DNA of 64,000 nucleotides from Candidatus Aenigmatarchaeota archaeon (GCA_016198585.1 JACQII010000005.1:1-64000), one strand, 5' to 3'; shown: positions 36,043 through 45,542, numbered from the stretch's first letter. Translations and numbers: made by a program. The notes: generated by a model from the sequence alone, not told the origin.

Positions 36043-36606
36043 ATGGAGCTACGGCGTCACGCCTTCCTGTTGGTTGTCCTGGTTGCCGGCGGAGTCGTGG
36101 CATGGTCTCTGAGCAGCCCCTTCGACGGGCTCCCCGCGGTCCCGACGGGTCAGTTCTTCTTGGGCAACCCAGCGGCGCCACAGACCCCAGCACCCGTTCC
36201 GGCGTGCGATCCACCGGTGGCCCAAGGCTCGATCTCCGACGTCTACTTGGCGCACGAACAATTCCTCAACCACAAGCTGTATTGGCCGTGTGCGCCGGAG
36301 GAGAACTGCAACGAGGGACCCGCCAAGATGGCACAGAATCAGCTTGACTGGACCGAGCAGGGATTGGCCAACTACTGGGCGGCGCAGTTCTATCTCGTCG
36401 CGCTGGACCCTGACCCGGTCGGCAACTACTGCCTGTACTCGGCACCCTTCGGATCGACCTCCCTGTACTGGCCGGTTGCCGTGCCCCCGGGCGGGTGCGG
36501 CGGGTACACGAGCGTGTACATCCCTCCAAAGAAGTACGCAACCGTGGTGGAGGCCTTCGGTGACATGGACTGCGTGCAGACCTTCCTCCGCAGCTTCCTG
36601 AGCTGA
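36043..36606 (+). CDS. Secreted cysteine-containing protein (187 aa)
   Basis: N-terminal signal/anchor helix (HAFLLVVLVAGGVVAWSL) then a Pro-rich linker and a domain with six to eight cysteines (VPACDPP, WPCAPEENCNEG, NYCLYS, GGCGGY, MDCVQTF), probably disulfide bonded. Exported outside the cell. No family recognised. TATA TATAAATG at ~27 bases upstream. Confidence 0.7.
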   Translation: MELRRHAFLLVVLVAGGVVAWSLSSPFDGLPAVPTGQFFLGNPAAPQTPAPVPACDPPVAQGSISDVYLAHEQFLNHKLYWPCAPEENCNEGPAKMAQNQLDWTEQGLANYWAAQFYLVALDPDPVGNYCLYSAPFGSTSLYWPVAVPPGGCGGYTSVYIPPKKYATVVEAFGDMDCVQTFLRSFLS

Positions 36607-36640
36607 ACCCGACCCCTCCGGAACCAGCGCGCGCTCCAAC

Positions 36641-37165
36641 CTAGGCGATGATCTCTTCCCGGACCGTGTCCGCGTTGCGGCGGAGCTCGAAGAACACATA
36701 GAGGTTCGCCTTGTCCCGCAGCCACTGGACGGTCTCGGTGAAGCCGCCGGCCTGGATGGTGAGGTTGAAGGTCGCGCCGGGCGCGGTGAAAAGCGTGGTG
36801 TTCGTGCTGTTCGTCTGGACGCTGAGGTTCGTGGACGCGCTCCCGATGGTGAGGAGGATGGTGGCATTCCCGCCGAGGAAGTTGCCCGCGGTGATGTTGA
36901 GGTTGGTCGACGCGTTGACGGAAACGAGCCAGAAGGCGGTGAAGTTCACCAGTTTGTCCGCCAGGGTGGCGTTGACGAAGCGGGTGAAGTTGCTGAGGAC
37001 GGCGACGGACTGGCTCTTGTTGAGGCCGAGGTTGTAGGCGGCCGGGTACTCCAGCCGCAGGTTGTTCGCGAGGAAGGGTAGGTCCTTGGTCGGCGCCGTG
37101 AACGCGACCTGGGCGAAGGGGATGCCGATGAAGAAGACGATCGCGAGCAGGACAGCCCCGAGCAC
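36641..37165 (-). CDS. Pilin-like secreted protein; start codon unclear
   Basis: The mature region is Asn/Thr/Ser-rich with many possible N-glycosylation sites (NTT, NLT). GTG 37165 is the only usual start, but the frame stays open upstream to encode RSRRGQFFVLGAVLLAIVF, a typical type IV pilin-like class III signal peptide (cleavage after Gly, Gln at +1). No ATG, GTG or TTG lies in that upstream frame before a TGA, whereas an ATG in another frame sits at 37194. A one-base frameshift near 37190 is therefore possible. Cotranscribed with the upstream pilin-like gene. Confidence 0.6.
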   Translation of the reverse strand: MLGAVLLAIVFFIGIPFAQVAFTAPTKDLPFLANNLRLEYPAAYNLGLNKSQSVAVLSNFTRFVNATLADKLVNFTAFWLVSVNASTNLNITAGNFLGGNATILLTIGSASTNLSVQTNSTNTTLFTAPGATFNLTIQAGGFTETVQWLRDKANLYVFFELRRNADTVREEIIA

Positions 37166-37202
37166 GAAGAACTGGCCGCGCCTGCTCCGACCATGCGGTC
37201 CG

Positions 37203-37565
37203 TCAGCTGGAGAGATAGAGCCTCACTTCCTTGGGGTTGTAGATGCCGACGCCGGGAACCAGGTAGCTGCCGACCCAGACGTTGGTCCCGGTCGGCGCCG
37301 GGCCGGTGCAGGCCTGCGGGGTGCAGATCTGGACGGTGTGGTTGACCGAGGCGATGGTGAGCAGGCTGTTGATGCCGGAGAAGTTGCCGCTCTGCGCCAG
37401 CGGCTTGAGCAGGTCCTGCTCGTTGAGGTCGGCGAGGATCGTGTAGGCGATCGCGGTGTAGTCCGTCTCCGCGGCGGAGAGGTTCGTGCTCACGAGGAAG
37501 GCGACGAACGCGGTCAGGATGAGCCCGGCGAGGGCAGCCTCGACCATGAACCAGAACCCGCGCAT
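37203..37565 (-). CDS. Pilin-like protein with N-terminal membrane anchor (120 aa)
   Basis: N-terminus MRGFWFMVEAALAGLILTAFVAFLVS is a single hydrophobic helix preceded by a basic/short start, like archaeal type IV pilin-like or minor pilin proteins. The mature domain is beta-rich with one cysteine pair (ICTPQACTG). The gene shares its promoter region with the divergent glycosylase: CATATTAATTAG on its strand and GATATATAG on the other lie within 30 bases. Confidence 0.65.
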   Translation of the reverse strand: MRGFWFMVEAALAGLILTAFVAFLVSTNLSAAETDYTAIAYTILADLNEQDLLKPLAQSGNFSGINSLLTIASVNHTVQICTPQACTGPAPTGTNVWVGSYLVPGVGIYNPKEVRLYLSS

Positions 37566-37594
37566 GATATATAGTTTCCCGCCGGCTAATTAAT
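37565..37594. promoter_or_regulatory. Overlapping divergent promoters
   Basis: GATATATAG (37565-37573) is ~27 bases before the plus-strand start 37595, and minus-strand CATATTAATTAG (~37579-37590) is ~20 bases before the minus-strand start 37565. The two genes can hardly be transcribed at the same time. Confidence 0.45.
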
Positions 37595-38251
37595 ATGAAG
37601 CCGCCGCATAGCAGGTCATCCGTGGCCCGGCTCTACCGGACCCTGCTCTGCGCGCACGGCCCGCAGGGCTGGTGGCCCGTGACCACCCGGGAGCGGCCGG
37701 CGTACCATCCGGGCGATTACCGCTACCCACGGACCGACGAGCAGCGGTGGGAAGTCTGCATGGGTGCGGTCCTCACGCAGTCCACAGCGTGGACGAACGT
37801 GGAGCGGGCCCTGGCCGCGCTCCGCGCCGCCGGCATCTGCCTCCCGGGCGACCTGCTCGAGCTTCCGGTGCGCCGGCTGGAGCAGCTCGTCAGGCCCGCA
37901 GGCTACTTCCGCCAGAAGGCCGCACGGCTGCAGGGGTTCGCGGCCGTCGTCGGAGACGACGTCGCTGGCTACCTGCGCTCGGTCAGCAGAGAGGGACTCC
38001 TCGCGGTGAAGGGTATCGGCCCGGAGACCGCGGACTCCCTGCTGCTCTACGCCGCGAAGCGGCCGTTCTTCGTGGTCGATGCCTACACGCGGCGACTGTA
38101 CGGCGGGCGGCTGTTCCCAGCCGGCGCCGGCTACGAGGACATCCGGCAGGTGTTCGAGGCCGGGCTGCCGCGGGACCGGGAGATCTATAATGAATTCCAC
38201 GCGCTTATCGTCGCCGACGGCAAGGCGAGGGCAGCGCGCGTCCGGACATGA
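37595..38251 (+). CDS. HhH-GPD family DNA glycosylase (endonuclease III-related)
   Basis: Base-excision repair fold. The HhH motif is VKGIGPETADSLLLYA (~residue 132) and the catalytic Asp is in VVDAYTRRLYG. The position of the lyase lysine is Glu (GPET versus GRKT), so it is probably a monofunctional glycosylase. The C-terminal [4Fe-4S] cysteines of endonuclease III are absent. 218 residues. Likely substrate is unclear. Confidence 0.87.
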   Translation: MKPPHSRSSVARLYRTLLCAHGPQGWWPVTTRERPAYHPGDYRYPRTDEQRWEVCMGAVLTQSTAWTNVERALAALRAAGICLPGDLLELPVRRLEQLVRPAGYFRQKAARLQGFAAVVGDDVAGYLRSVSREGLLAVKGIGPETADSLLLYAAKRPFFVVDAYTRRLYGGRLFPAGAGYEDIRQVFEAGLPRDREIYNEFHALIVADGKARAARVRT

Positions 38252-38267
38252 GCGTTTCCCTGGCTCA

Positions 38268-38642
38268 TCACTGCTTCTTTCCTGCTGGGCCAGAGGGGTT
38301 CCGTCGCGAGAGGATGTCTTCTACGAGGCCTCGGTCAAGAAGCGGCCGGGTGGGACTCAGGTAGACGGCGGTCGCGCGTCCGTTGTCTGACGGGTCGGTC
38401 GAGGTGATGAGCCCGTCGAGCCGGGTGCGCAAGCGGACCTCGTCTCCCCGGAAGGCCGTCGCTTCGCCGCGGATGCGCTGGGCAGCGGCCGCGGAAAGTC
38501 CGCCATACGCCTGGACGTAGTCGAGCCGGCCATGGCGCTCCGCGAACGTCGGGAAACGGTCCTGGAAGGCGGCGTAGGCAGGCCGGCCGAGCCCGCTCCG
38601 TTCGATGTCACGGAAGACGGCGACATAGTGTGCCTGCTCCAT
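38268..38642 (-). CDS. Hypothetical protein (124 aa)
   Basis: Small basic/acidic mixed protein, helical at its N-terminus (HYVAVFRDIERSGLGRPAYAAF), no membrane segment. No family recognised. CTTTTTTATG (38659-38668, minus strand) fits as a leaderless TATA box. Convergent with the glycosylase. Confidence 0.6.
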   Translation of the reverse strand: MEQAHYVAVFRDIERSGLGRPAYAAFQDRFPTFAERHGRLDYVQAYGGLSAAAAQRIRGEATAFRGDEVRLRTRLDGLITSTDPSDNGRATAVYLSPTRPLLDRGLVEDILSRRNPSGPAGKKQ

Positions 38643-38683
38643 GAAGAGAACTAAGAAGGAAAGACATAAAAAAGCCTGGGTGG

Positions 38684-39544
38684 CTAGCGGTGCGGCAGGC
38701 GGTCGAGCACGGCCACCTGCGTCCGGGAGAGCTTCCAGCCCAGCGCGCCGAGGTTCTCGCGGATGTGCGCGGGATTGCGGGACATCGGGATCGTGATCGT
38801 CCCCTTCCGGAACAGCCAGTTCAGCGCCACCTGCGCAGGCGTTTTCCCGATGTCGCCGGCGATGGCCTGGAGCGGCCGGAGGTGGGGAAGCTTGCCGATC
38901 GCCAGCGGGCGGTAGGCGATGACCGTGATTCGGTGGCGCGCGCAGTAGGGGATCACCCGGGACTCGATGTGGTCGGCGAACTGGGCGTGCTCGCGGACCG
39001 CCAGGCTGTATTCGACCTGGTTGGCCACGATCGGCGCGTGTTTCCTGGCTTCTTTGAGGTGCTCGACCTCGAAGTTGCTGACGCCGATGTGGCGGATCAG
39101 GCCGCGGTCCCGCAAGTCGGCCAGGGCCTGCATGGTCTCCGCCAGCGGGACCCGGGAGTTGGGCCAGTGGACCAGGTAGAGGTCGATATGGTCAGTCCTG
39201 AGCCGTTGCAGGCTGCGGGTGCAGGCCTCGGCCACCTGCTGGGAGCGCAGGTGGTCGCCTTTCACCTTCGTGGTGAGGAAAATCCGGTCACGAGGGATGC
39301 CGTGCATCGCCCGGGCGACCAGCTCCTCTGCGTGGCCGTCGCCGTAGAGCTCAGCGGTGTCGAGGTGGGTCATGCCCAGGCCGATCGCGGTCCTGATCGC
39401 CCGGACCTCTTCTGCGTCGCGGGTCGTGTCGCGCTCCCAGTGGCCGCCCAGGTGCCACGTCCCGAACCCCAGGACGGGAACCTGGTCGTTCCCGAGCCGC
39501 GCATACTCCATCTGCACGCTCCTGCTCTTTGCTGTTGCTGTCAT
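38684..39544 (-). CDS. Aldo/keto reductase
   Basis: NAD(P)H-dependent oxidoreductase of a TIM-barrel fold. VLGFGTWHLGG, THLDTAELYGDGHAEEL (catalytic Asp/Tyr), TKVKGDHL (Lys) and DLYLVHWPNS (His) are the AKR signature segments; GTITIPMSRNPAHIREN is the cofactor end. Start at 39544 follows a GGGAGGGC that can serve as a Shine-Dalgarno site, 10 bases after the pelota stop, so it is the second gene of an operon. Confidence 0.92.
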   Translation of the reverse strand: MTATAKSRSVQMEYARLGNDQVPVLGFGTWHLGGHWERDTTRDAEEVRAIRTAIGLGMTHLDTAELYGDGHAEELVARAMHGIPRDRIFLTTKVKGDHLRSQQVAEACTRSLQRLRTDHIDLYLVHWPNSRVPLAETMQALADLRDRGLIRHIGVSNFEVEHLKEARKHAPIVANQVEYSLAVREHAQFADHIESRVIPYCARHRITVIAYRPLAIGKLPHLRPLQAIAGDIGKTPAQVALNWLFRKGTITIPMSRNPAHIRENLGALGWKLSRTQVAVLDRLPHR

Positions 39545-39554
39545 TGCCCTCCCC

Positions 39555-40568
39555 TCACCGCGGCCCGATCGCGAACCGGAGGATCGCCCCGACCCCACCC
39601 AACGCCAGCAGCTGCTCGCCGGCAGGGTGGTGGCCGGAGATGATGACCACCGTCGCTGCGACCCGTTCGGCGTCGTCGATGAGGCTGGCCGCTTCCCGGA
39701 CCTTGGTGTCCGAGACGAGGAGCGTCTCCACCGCGCCGTAGCTGATGGCCTGCTCCACGGTCTCCCGGCTGACCGCGGCGAGGCCGCGCTTCCGGACCTC
39801 CAGGAGCAGCCGCTCCACGTACGCGGTCTCGCGCGCCAGGCGTGACTCCTTCAGCAGCTTGTCGGCCGTCGTGGCCAGGACCTCCCGGATCCCAGGCTCG
39901 CCGATGTCCGAGGCGTGCTCGACCGTGGCCCGCGCAGCCAGGTCAGGGTAGCGTTTGCGGAGGTAGCTGTAGAGGTTTGTGCGCTCGAATCCCGGGCCGC
40001 AGACCACGATCCGGCAATCCTGGGGGAGCAGGGTCTGCGCGATCCGGTCGTAGAAAGCGCTGCGGTCCTCCTCTCCCTGGCGTCTGGTGTAGCTGATCGA
40101 GCCGCGCATCTGGAGGCCGAACTCCTTGAGCTCGGCGAAGTCGGCCTGGTCGCGGTCGAGGGCGACGAAGAAGATGTCCGCTTCCTTGACCCGCGCCTTC
40201 CGGAGCCGGTCGATCTGGTAGCTCTTGATCGCCTTCTTCTTCACGGTCACGAGCATCCCGGGCTCGAGGGAGATCGTGTGCTTGGAAGCGAGCTGGATGT
40301 CCGGCGGCCCGGAGACGATCGTCCCGGCGAGGCGCAGCTTCCCGGTGTATTGGTGGAACTCCGATCGCTCGAGCCGGATGGTGAGGTTGACTGGCCGCTT
40401 CTCGCCCTCGTCGATCTCGTGGCCGTGCTTGATGGCCACCTTCCGGTAGGTCTTGGCTTCCACCAGGTCGCCCTCTTCGAGGATTTTGTGGAGGTGCCAG
40501 AGGTCTTCCAACGTCTGCAACGAGAGTCGGAGCAGGCCTTCCTTCTGGTCGTGCGCGAGGATGCGCAT
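39555..40568 (-). CDS. pelA: mRNA surveillance protein pelota
   Basis: Rescues stalled ribosomes with aABCE1/aEF1. The ~337-residue protein has the three pelota domains: N-terminal Sm-like (LRLSLQTLEDLWHL..GDLVEAKT), the eRF1-2-like domain (IVVCGPGFERTNLYSYLRKR), and the C-terminal domain (AVETLLVSDTKVREA). Like all pelotas it lacks the GGQ motif. The frame is open far upstream, but ATG 40568 follows a CTTATTAG box (40590-40597, minus strand) ~25 bases upstream. Confidence 0.95.
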   Translation of the reverse strand: MRILAHDQKEGLLRLSLQTLEDLWHLHKILEEGDLVEAKTYRKVAIKHGHEIDEGEKRPVNLTIRLERSEFHQYTGKLRLAGTIVSGPPDIQLASKHTISLEPGMLVTVKKKAIKSYQIDRLRKARVKEADIFFVALDRDQADFAELKEFGLQMRGSISYTRRQGEEDRSAFYDRIAQTLLPQDCRIVVCGPGFERTNLYSYLRKRYPDLAARATVEHASDIGEPGIREVLATTADKLLKESRLARETAYVERLLLEVRKRGLAAVSRETVEQAISYGAVETLLVSDTKVREAASLIDDAERVAATVVIISGHHPAGEQLLALGGVGAILRFAIGPR

Positions 40569-40673
40569 ACCCTTTGTTGGCTCCCGGCCTAATAAGGCCG
40601 CTGCAAAGAGGGGCCGGCGGCGGCTCAGGGAGGCGTTCCAAGCATTTAATATCCCGCGCCCAATACAGTAGGT

Positions 40674-41774
40674 ATGGGACAGAAGGGAGTCGAGGACTTC
40701 GTCATCCTCCTGGCAGTCGCGCTGATCATCATCGTGGTCGGCCTGGTCTTCTCGTCCTTGGTCTTCCTGCCCGGCGACGGCGGGGCCATCGTTCCCGTCG
40801 CCGAGTTCTCGCCTGGGGTTGTCGGCTTCACGACTGACTTCCCGGCCCAGACCATCGTCCTCGGGGACTTCGTGGTCGGCCAGACCCAGGAGCAGTTCCT
40901 GAAAGGAGCGGATGAACTGATCATCACCGCCGGCCCCCTCGGCGGCGCCGTCACGGGCGTCCAGGTGGCGATCAACCCGGCCTTCCTGGAGCTGAAGCGC
41001 GGTGTTCGGGTGACGTTCTCGGTCCTGGAAGCCAACCCGCTCGGCAACCTCGTCATCCGCTGGAACGGCAAGGAGTTCTACAATGCGGCGCCTTCCGGCT
41101 TCACCGATTTCGTGATCCCTCCTGAGTACGTCCACGCGGAGAACACCCTTGAACTCCAGGCGAACGGGCCCGGCCTGGTCTTCTGGTCCGCGACCTCCTA
41201 CAAGATCACCAACCTGGACGTCAGTCTCCAGTACGGCCCGCAGCGGATCGTGCCCTTCGACCTGCTGCCGTCTGACCTCGCGGCATTTGACCGGGGCGAG
41301 GTCGACTTCTTCGGCGGCGGACCGGGTCAGCTCGAGGCCAAGCTGAACGGGTTCTCCATCTTCACCGGCCAGCCCCAAGGCGTGGGTAAGATCAGCTTCG
41401 ACGTGACGTACCTGAACGCCGGCAACAACGTCCTCTCCTTCACTTCCACGGCCACGAACACCCTGTCCGGCGGGGTCTTCCGGATCTACAGCTTCGGCAA
41501 CAAATTGGTGAAGACCCAGACCTTCACCCTCTCCCTCGACCAGGTGAACCAGGTCAAGGCCGGGAAAGGCCGGGTCATCCTCACGGTCCAGGCAATCCAG
41601 AAACCTGGCGTCCTCGAGGTGACGCTCAATGACCAGCCACTCGAGACCCCGGCAGCCCAGGCAGGCGAGAACATCATCGTTTTCTCCACCGCCCTCGAAG
41701 GGGAGAACGTCCTCCAGGTCACCACGACCGGCACCATGGACATCAGCGCGGCCGTCGTCGGGATTGCGCCCTAG
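40674..41774 (+). CDS. Secreted beta-rich protein with pilin-like signal (366 aa)
   Basis: N-terminus MGQKGVEDFVILLAVALIIIVVGLVF is a class III-like signal anchor. The rest is strongly beta, with repeated segments such as NTLELQANGP, NNVLSFTSTA and ENVLQVTT at ~residues 160, 245 and 340, suggesting three similar beta-sandwich domains. Exposed on the cell surface. TTTAATATC (40647-40655) upstream. May be a subunit of a pilus or surface fibre. Confidence 0.75.
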   Translation: MGQKGVEDFVILLAVALIIIVVGLVFSSLVFLPGDGGAIVPVAEFSPGVVGFTTDFPAQTIVLGDFVVGQTQEQFLKGADELIITAGPLGGAVTGVQVAINPAFLELKRGVRVTFSVLEANPLGNLVIRWNGKEFYNAAPSGFTDFVIPPEYVHAENTLELQANGPGLVFWSATSYKITNLDVSLQYGPQRIVPFDLLPSDLAAFDRGEVDFFGGGPGQLEAKLNGFSIFTGQPQGVGKISFDVTYLNAGNNVLSFTSTATNTLSGGVFRIYSFGNKLVKTQTFTLSLDQVNQVKAGKGRVILTVQAIQKPGVLEVTLNDQPLETPAAQAGENIIVFSTALEGENVLQVTTTGTMDISAAVVGIAP

Positions 41775-41820
41775 CCCCCTTATATACGATGGAAGCCAAA
41801 GGTAATAGCAAGGGATCATC

Positions 41821-43455
41821 TTGCCGCTCCGGCTTGTCTATCGGATTGATCAAGGGCCGCCCCGGACCATTACCTTCTCCTGGACCGGAGGAAGAGACCC
41901 TGCCAGCACCTATGTGGTCAGGAAGTATGATCCGGCAACCAGAACCTGGACGGACGTGACTCCAGCGCCCATCGCGGGAAACAGCTATACGGCTCCGTAC
42001 GTGCAAGGGACCTACGTAGCCGTGGAACACATGCCGGGTGGGGGTGGGATCGTGCAGTATTCGGACCGGGCATACCTCCCTGAAGAAGTCCAACTTCGCC
42101 GGAAGCTGGCGAATCCGGTCACGAGGCGAACCGGGCAACTGATCGACGCCGGCCTGACGCCGTACACGGCGCGTGACCGGGCTGCGATGAACACTCTCGT
42201 AGCCGAGCGGTTGCGGCGCGGCCTCATCGACAGCAAAGGCCTCCCCCTATCCTACAAGGATCGGTCGGAAGTCATCGGCACGGTGACCGAGCAGCTGATC
42301 GAAGAGGCGAGCAGGCTGGTGGGAAGGCCGGTCTCCTATCTTGAGCTGCGCGAGATCGTCGCACAAAGCGTGGACCGACGCCTTACCAGCGGCGGAGCAG
42401 CGGGGAAGCGTCTCATGAATGAGTCGATGTTCGGAAGGCTCGGCCGCCAAGGTCGCCGTTTCTTCCGCATGGGTGCCATTCGCCGGGACACCGCCACCCT
42501 CCGCGGGACGAGGCGGACGAGCGAACGCGGATGGCAGCGGCTCGAGCGAAAGGCGCGGTGGAGCAATGAGCGGGACGCGGAGCTTGCCCTCCTGAGCACC
42601 ACCTTCCCTGAAGCCCGGATCATCGTCACCGTCAAGAACGAGTCCAAATGGCTGGCAAATGGCATCATCATTTCCTGTTCCACCGTCGGTCCGACCCTCC
42701 CCCGGACGCTCGAGAAGGGCCGCACCTTCCGCTACCCGTTCGACGTGGAGTATAACAAGAGGTACGTGGTCTCCTGCTCCTCCACGACCCACAAAGTGGA
42801 GCCGGATGAACAGGAAGTGGACACGAGGAGAAAGAAAGGCTCAGGCAAGGAGTTCCCGATCACCTTCGTCCTGAAAGAGAAAGAGGACATCGAGAAGAAG
42901 ATCGGAGCGCCGGTCAAGAAGGCCAAGCTCGGGGTCCGCAAGGACCGGCAGGCCTACTACCAGGCTGTCCTCTACCCGCTCCTGCTCCTGATGGTCGGCG
43001 TCATCGTCTCCGCGATCCTCGGCAGCGCATTCTTCGTCTTCGCCTTCCTGTCCTTCGCCGTGAGCAAGGGGGTCCCCAGCCCCGAGGTGGGCCGGGACAT
43101 CGTCGCCAAGCTGGAGGACGTCAAGAAGCGCTACCAGGCCTTGATCGAGCGGGCCGAGCGGAGCCGGGAGCCTCGGGAGATCATCGACCGGCTCTACAAG
43201 CGGATGGAGTCCGAGATCAAGGTCGAGGCGATCGTCGGGAAGTTCGAGTGGAAGAAGATCGTCACGACCAGCCACTACGGCCGCGGGTTCGTCAAGGAGT
43301 TCTTCAAGGGCCTGGGCTTCCTCTTCCTCGCGCTGGCCTTCATCCTCTCCCCGATCCCCCTGGCGCCGGTCATCGGGATCATCATCGGGTTCTTCGGCTA
43401 CTTCAGCCTTGGCGGGTCTGACTACCATGTCGACCACGAGAAGGAGGGACACTGA
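41821..43455 (+). CDS. Large membrane protein with N-terminal extracellular domain (544 aa)
   Basis: Starts TTG with AAGGGA eight bases upstream; no ATG is in frame. The N-terminal ~85 residues are beta-rich (TFSWTGGRDPASTYVVRKYD, fibronectin-like). A helical charged middle (~90-260) and a beta region (~265-340) follow. Two membrane segments (~378-410 and ~495-530) enclose a charged helix (DVKKRYQALIERAERSRE). Function unknown. It is translationally coupled to the next gene (TGATG). Confidence 0.65.
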   Translation: MPLRLVYRIDQGPPRTITFSWTGGRDPASTYVVRKYDPATRTWTDVTPAPIAGNSYTAPYVQGTYVAVEHMPGGGGIVQYSDRAYLPEEVQLRRKLANPVTRRTGQLIDAGLTPYTARDRAAMNTLVAERLRRGLIDSKGLPLSYKDRSEVIGTVTEQLIEEASRLVGRPVSYLELREIVAQSVDRRLTSGGAAGKRLMNESMFGRLGRQGRRFFRMGAIRRDTATLRGTRRTSERGWQRLERKARWSNERDAELALLSTTFPEARIIVTVKNESKWLANGIIISCSTVGPTLPRTLEKGRTFRYPFDVEYNKRYVVSCSSTTHKVEPDEQEVDTRRKKGSGKEFPITFVLKEKEDIEKKIGAPVKKAKLGVRKDRQAYYQAVLYPLLLLMVGVIVSAILGSAFFVFAFLSFAVSKGVPSPEVGRDIVAKLEDVKKRYQALIERAERSREPREIIDRLYKRMESEIKVEAIVGKFEWKKIVTTSHYGRGFVKEFFKGLGFLFLALAFILSPIPLAPVIGIIIGFFGYFSLGGSDYHVDHEKEGH

Positions 43456-45542
43456 TGCCCGTCGGAACGATGCAAGGCATGGAGCTGATGCGGCAGTGGA
43501 TCAAGGTCCTGTTCTCGATCCTGCTCGGGATCGCCTTCATCATGGTCTTCCAGTCCTGGTTCCTTGCGATCATGACCTGGACGTTCCTCTTCTTCATCCC
43601 GAGCGCGGACAAGGAGACGGAGCTGGCCTTCTCGCGGGGGATCTTCAACTGGGGAATGCTCCTGCTGCTGTTCTTCGCCTTCTTCCAGTCCGAGCTCCTC
43701 GGGCTGGGGCTGCAGCCGCTGAACTTCTCGGACACGATCTTCGGCGAGGGCAGCGAGATCGGGTCGTTCATCGGCTCGGTCGGTCCGTGGGTCCTGCTCC
43801 TGCTGCTGCTGGTGAAGGGCCTGATGAGCTTCGCCCCGGCAGGCAAGGCTGAGGAACCCCACGCGCTCATGTGGATCACCGAGGTCCTGATCTTCCTATT
43901 CATCGTCGGCCTGATCGTCGTCCTCCAGATCTGGAACTGGCCCGCGGAGACGATCATCTTCATCGGGATCTGGGCCATGGCCTACGTCTCCGGCTCGGCC
44001 GGCGACCAGGAATCGCGCCAGACGATCGGCGTCATCATGATCATGATCGCCTTCGTGATCTTCTCCCTCGGGATCGGTCAGCAGGCCGTCGGCGGCGCGC
44101 TGTTCGGCCAGTGGTGGCCAACCCTCTACCAGGGCATCTCTGCGGTGACCGCTCCCCTCGGCCAGGTGTTCCAGGACCTCTCCAGCCTGTTCGGCGACGC
44201 GTTCTTCCTGATCACCAACCCGACCGGCTATGCCCAGGCCATCATCAACGGCTCGTTCCAGACCGACCCAGAAACCGGGTTGAGGGGCGCGTTCGGCGTG
44301 GAGATCCTCGACGCGAGCACGTCGCCGCTCTTCGCCGAGCAGCCCTACACCGCGACCGTCAAGATCCAGAACAAGGGCAGTTTCGAGGGCCGCAACATCC
44401 TGCTGACGCTCCGGCCCGGGGCGAACGCCCCGAAGGAGACTGGCGCCACGCCGTTCGCGGACGAGGACAAGGCCACGCTCGCCGACCTGGGCTTCTTTGC
44501 TGATCCGCCCCTCATCGAGTGTTCGCTCTCGGCCTGCACGCAGTGGGTGGACGGCCAGGAGGAGAACGAACTGGCGAAGCTCGACCTGCGGCAGATCAGC
44601 TACAACAGCGATGGCGTGAGCTGCGCGGATGTGGTCCGCTTCGACCTGCACGCGAAGTTCCTCCCGCTGGTCGCCACCGTGACCTACGACTATGAGGTCG
44701 ACTCGACCCTGGGCCTGGAGTTCATCTCCGAAGCCGAGTGGGACCGCTTAGTGGCAGAGGGGAAGGTCAAGCCGCAGATCAAGAAGCCGGCCAGCCTCAA
44801 GAACGCGCCGGTCTTCCTCAACATCGGGACCCTCGAGCAGCCGATCCGCGAGGGGACGACCCACCGGATCGACTTCAACCTCCTGCCGGTGAGCACGACC
44901 GGGAAAATCCAGGACGGGATCATCCACGTGGAGTTCCCGGCCACCCTCGGGCTGCCGAAGTTCTGCCTCCCCGAGCCTTCCCGGACCGTCCTCGAGGGCG
45001 GCATCCTCGGCTACTACTGGGAGGACAGCAGCGTCTTCAACAACAACTACTACATCGCCTGCGAATTCGCTGGCCTGGACTTCGCAGCTGCAGAACTGGC
45101 CGGGCCGTCGCACACGGTCGTGATCCGGGCGAACGCCTCCTACCGCTACGAAGAATCGAGGCCGTTCCTCCCCGCGAAACTGGAGTTCGGCGGCGTCCAG
45201 TGCTGCGAGACCGGCGGGGAGTGCGTGACCGGCTACTGCAGGTCGGACAACACGTGCGGCGAGCTCCCAGAAGGCGCGGTCACCGGCACCGGCCTCGGCG
45301 AGGTCTGCAGTGGCGGCTCGGGCAGCTGCGCAACCACGAGCTATGTATACAAGCCCGCGGACGCGGATGGGGACATCGTGGCCTCTCCCCTGACCTGCAC
45401 GGGCATCGAGGTCGGGGAGAGCGAGGTGAACGTCTGCTGCCCCGATGCTGCTAGTGACGCCCAGTGCCAGAAAGCCTACGAGCTCCGCCAAGGCGGCGAG
45501 ACCGACACCGACGTGATCGTGGCTGCGATGGTCGAGCTCTGA
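43455..45542 (+). CDS. Multi-span membrane protein with large cysteine-rich extracellular domain (695 aa)
   Basis: Roughly six transmembrane helices in residues 1-245 and a ~450-residue exported beta-rich domain after ~270. The domain resembles CARDB/Big-like modules, followed by a Cys-rich knot (QCCETGGECVTGYCRSDNTCG, then VCSGGSGSCA and NVCCPDAASDAQCQ). Starts inside the stop codon of the upstream membrane gene, so the two proteins are probably a complex. The Cys-rich end looks like the envelope proteins of DPANN-type archaea (impression only). Confidence 0.7.
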   Translation: MPVGTMQGMELMRQWIKVLFSILLGIAFIMVFQSWFLAIMTWTFLFFIPSADKETELAFSRGIFNWGMLLLLFFAFFQSELLGLGLQPLNFSDTIFGEGSEIGSFIGSVGPWVLLLLLLVKGLMSFAPAGKAEEPHALMWITEVLIFLFIVGLIVVLQIWNWPAETIIFIGIWAMAYVSGSAGDQESRQTIGVIMIMIAFVIFSLGIGQQAVGGALFGQWWPTLYQGISAVTAPLGQVFQDLSSLFGDAFFLITNPTGYAQAIINGSFQTDPETGLRGAFGVEILDASTSPLFAEQPYTATVKIQNKGSFEGRNILLTLRPGANAPKETGATPFADEDKATLADLGFFADPPLIECSLSACTQWVDGQEENELAKLDLRQISYNSDGVSCADVVRFDLHAKFLPLVATVTYDYEVDSTLGLEFISEAEWDRLVAEGKVKPQIKKPASLKNAPVFLNIGTLEQPIREGTTHRIDFNLLPVSTTGKIQDGIIHVEFPATLGLPKFCLPEPSRTVLEGGILGYYWEDSSVFNNNYYIACEFAGLDFAAAELAGPSHTVVIRANASYRYEESRPFLPAKLEFGGVQCCETGGECVTGYCRSDNTCGELPEGAVTGTGLGEVCSGGSGSCATTSYVYKPADADGDIVASPLTCTGIEVGESEVNVCCPDAASDAQCQKAYELRQGGETDTDVIVAAMVEL

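Noticed and set aside
39555-41819. Very long minus-strand frame suggesting a pelota fusion
   Set aside because: The part upstream of 40568 is antisense to the secreted protein gene at 40674-41774; a TATA box and ATG at 40568 define pelota alone.
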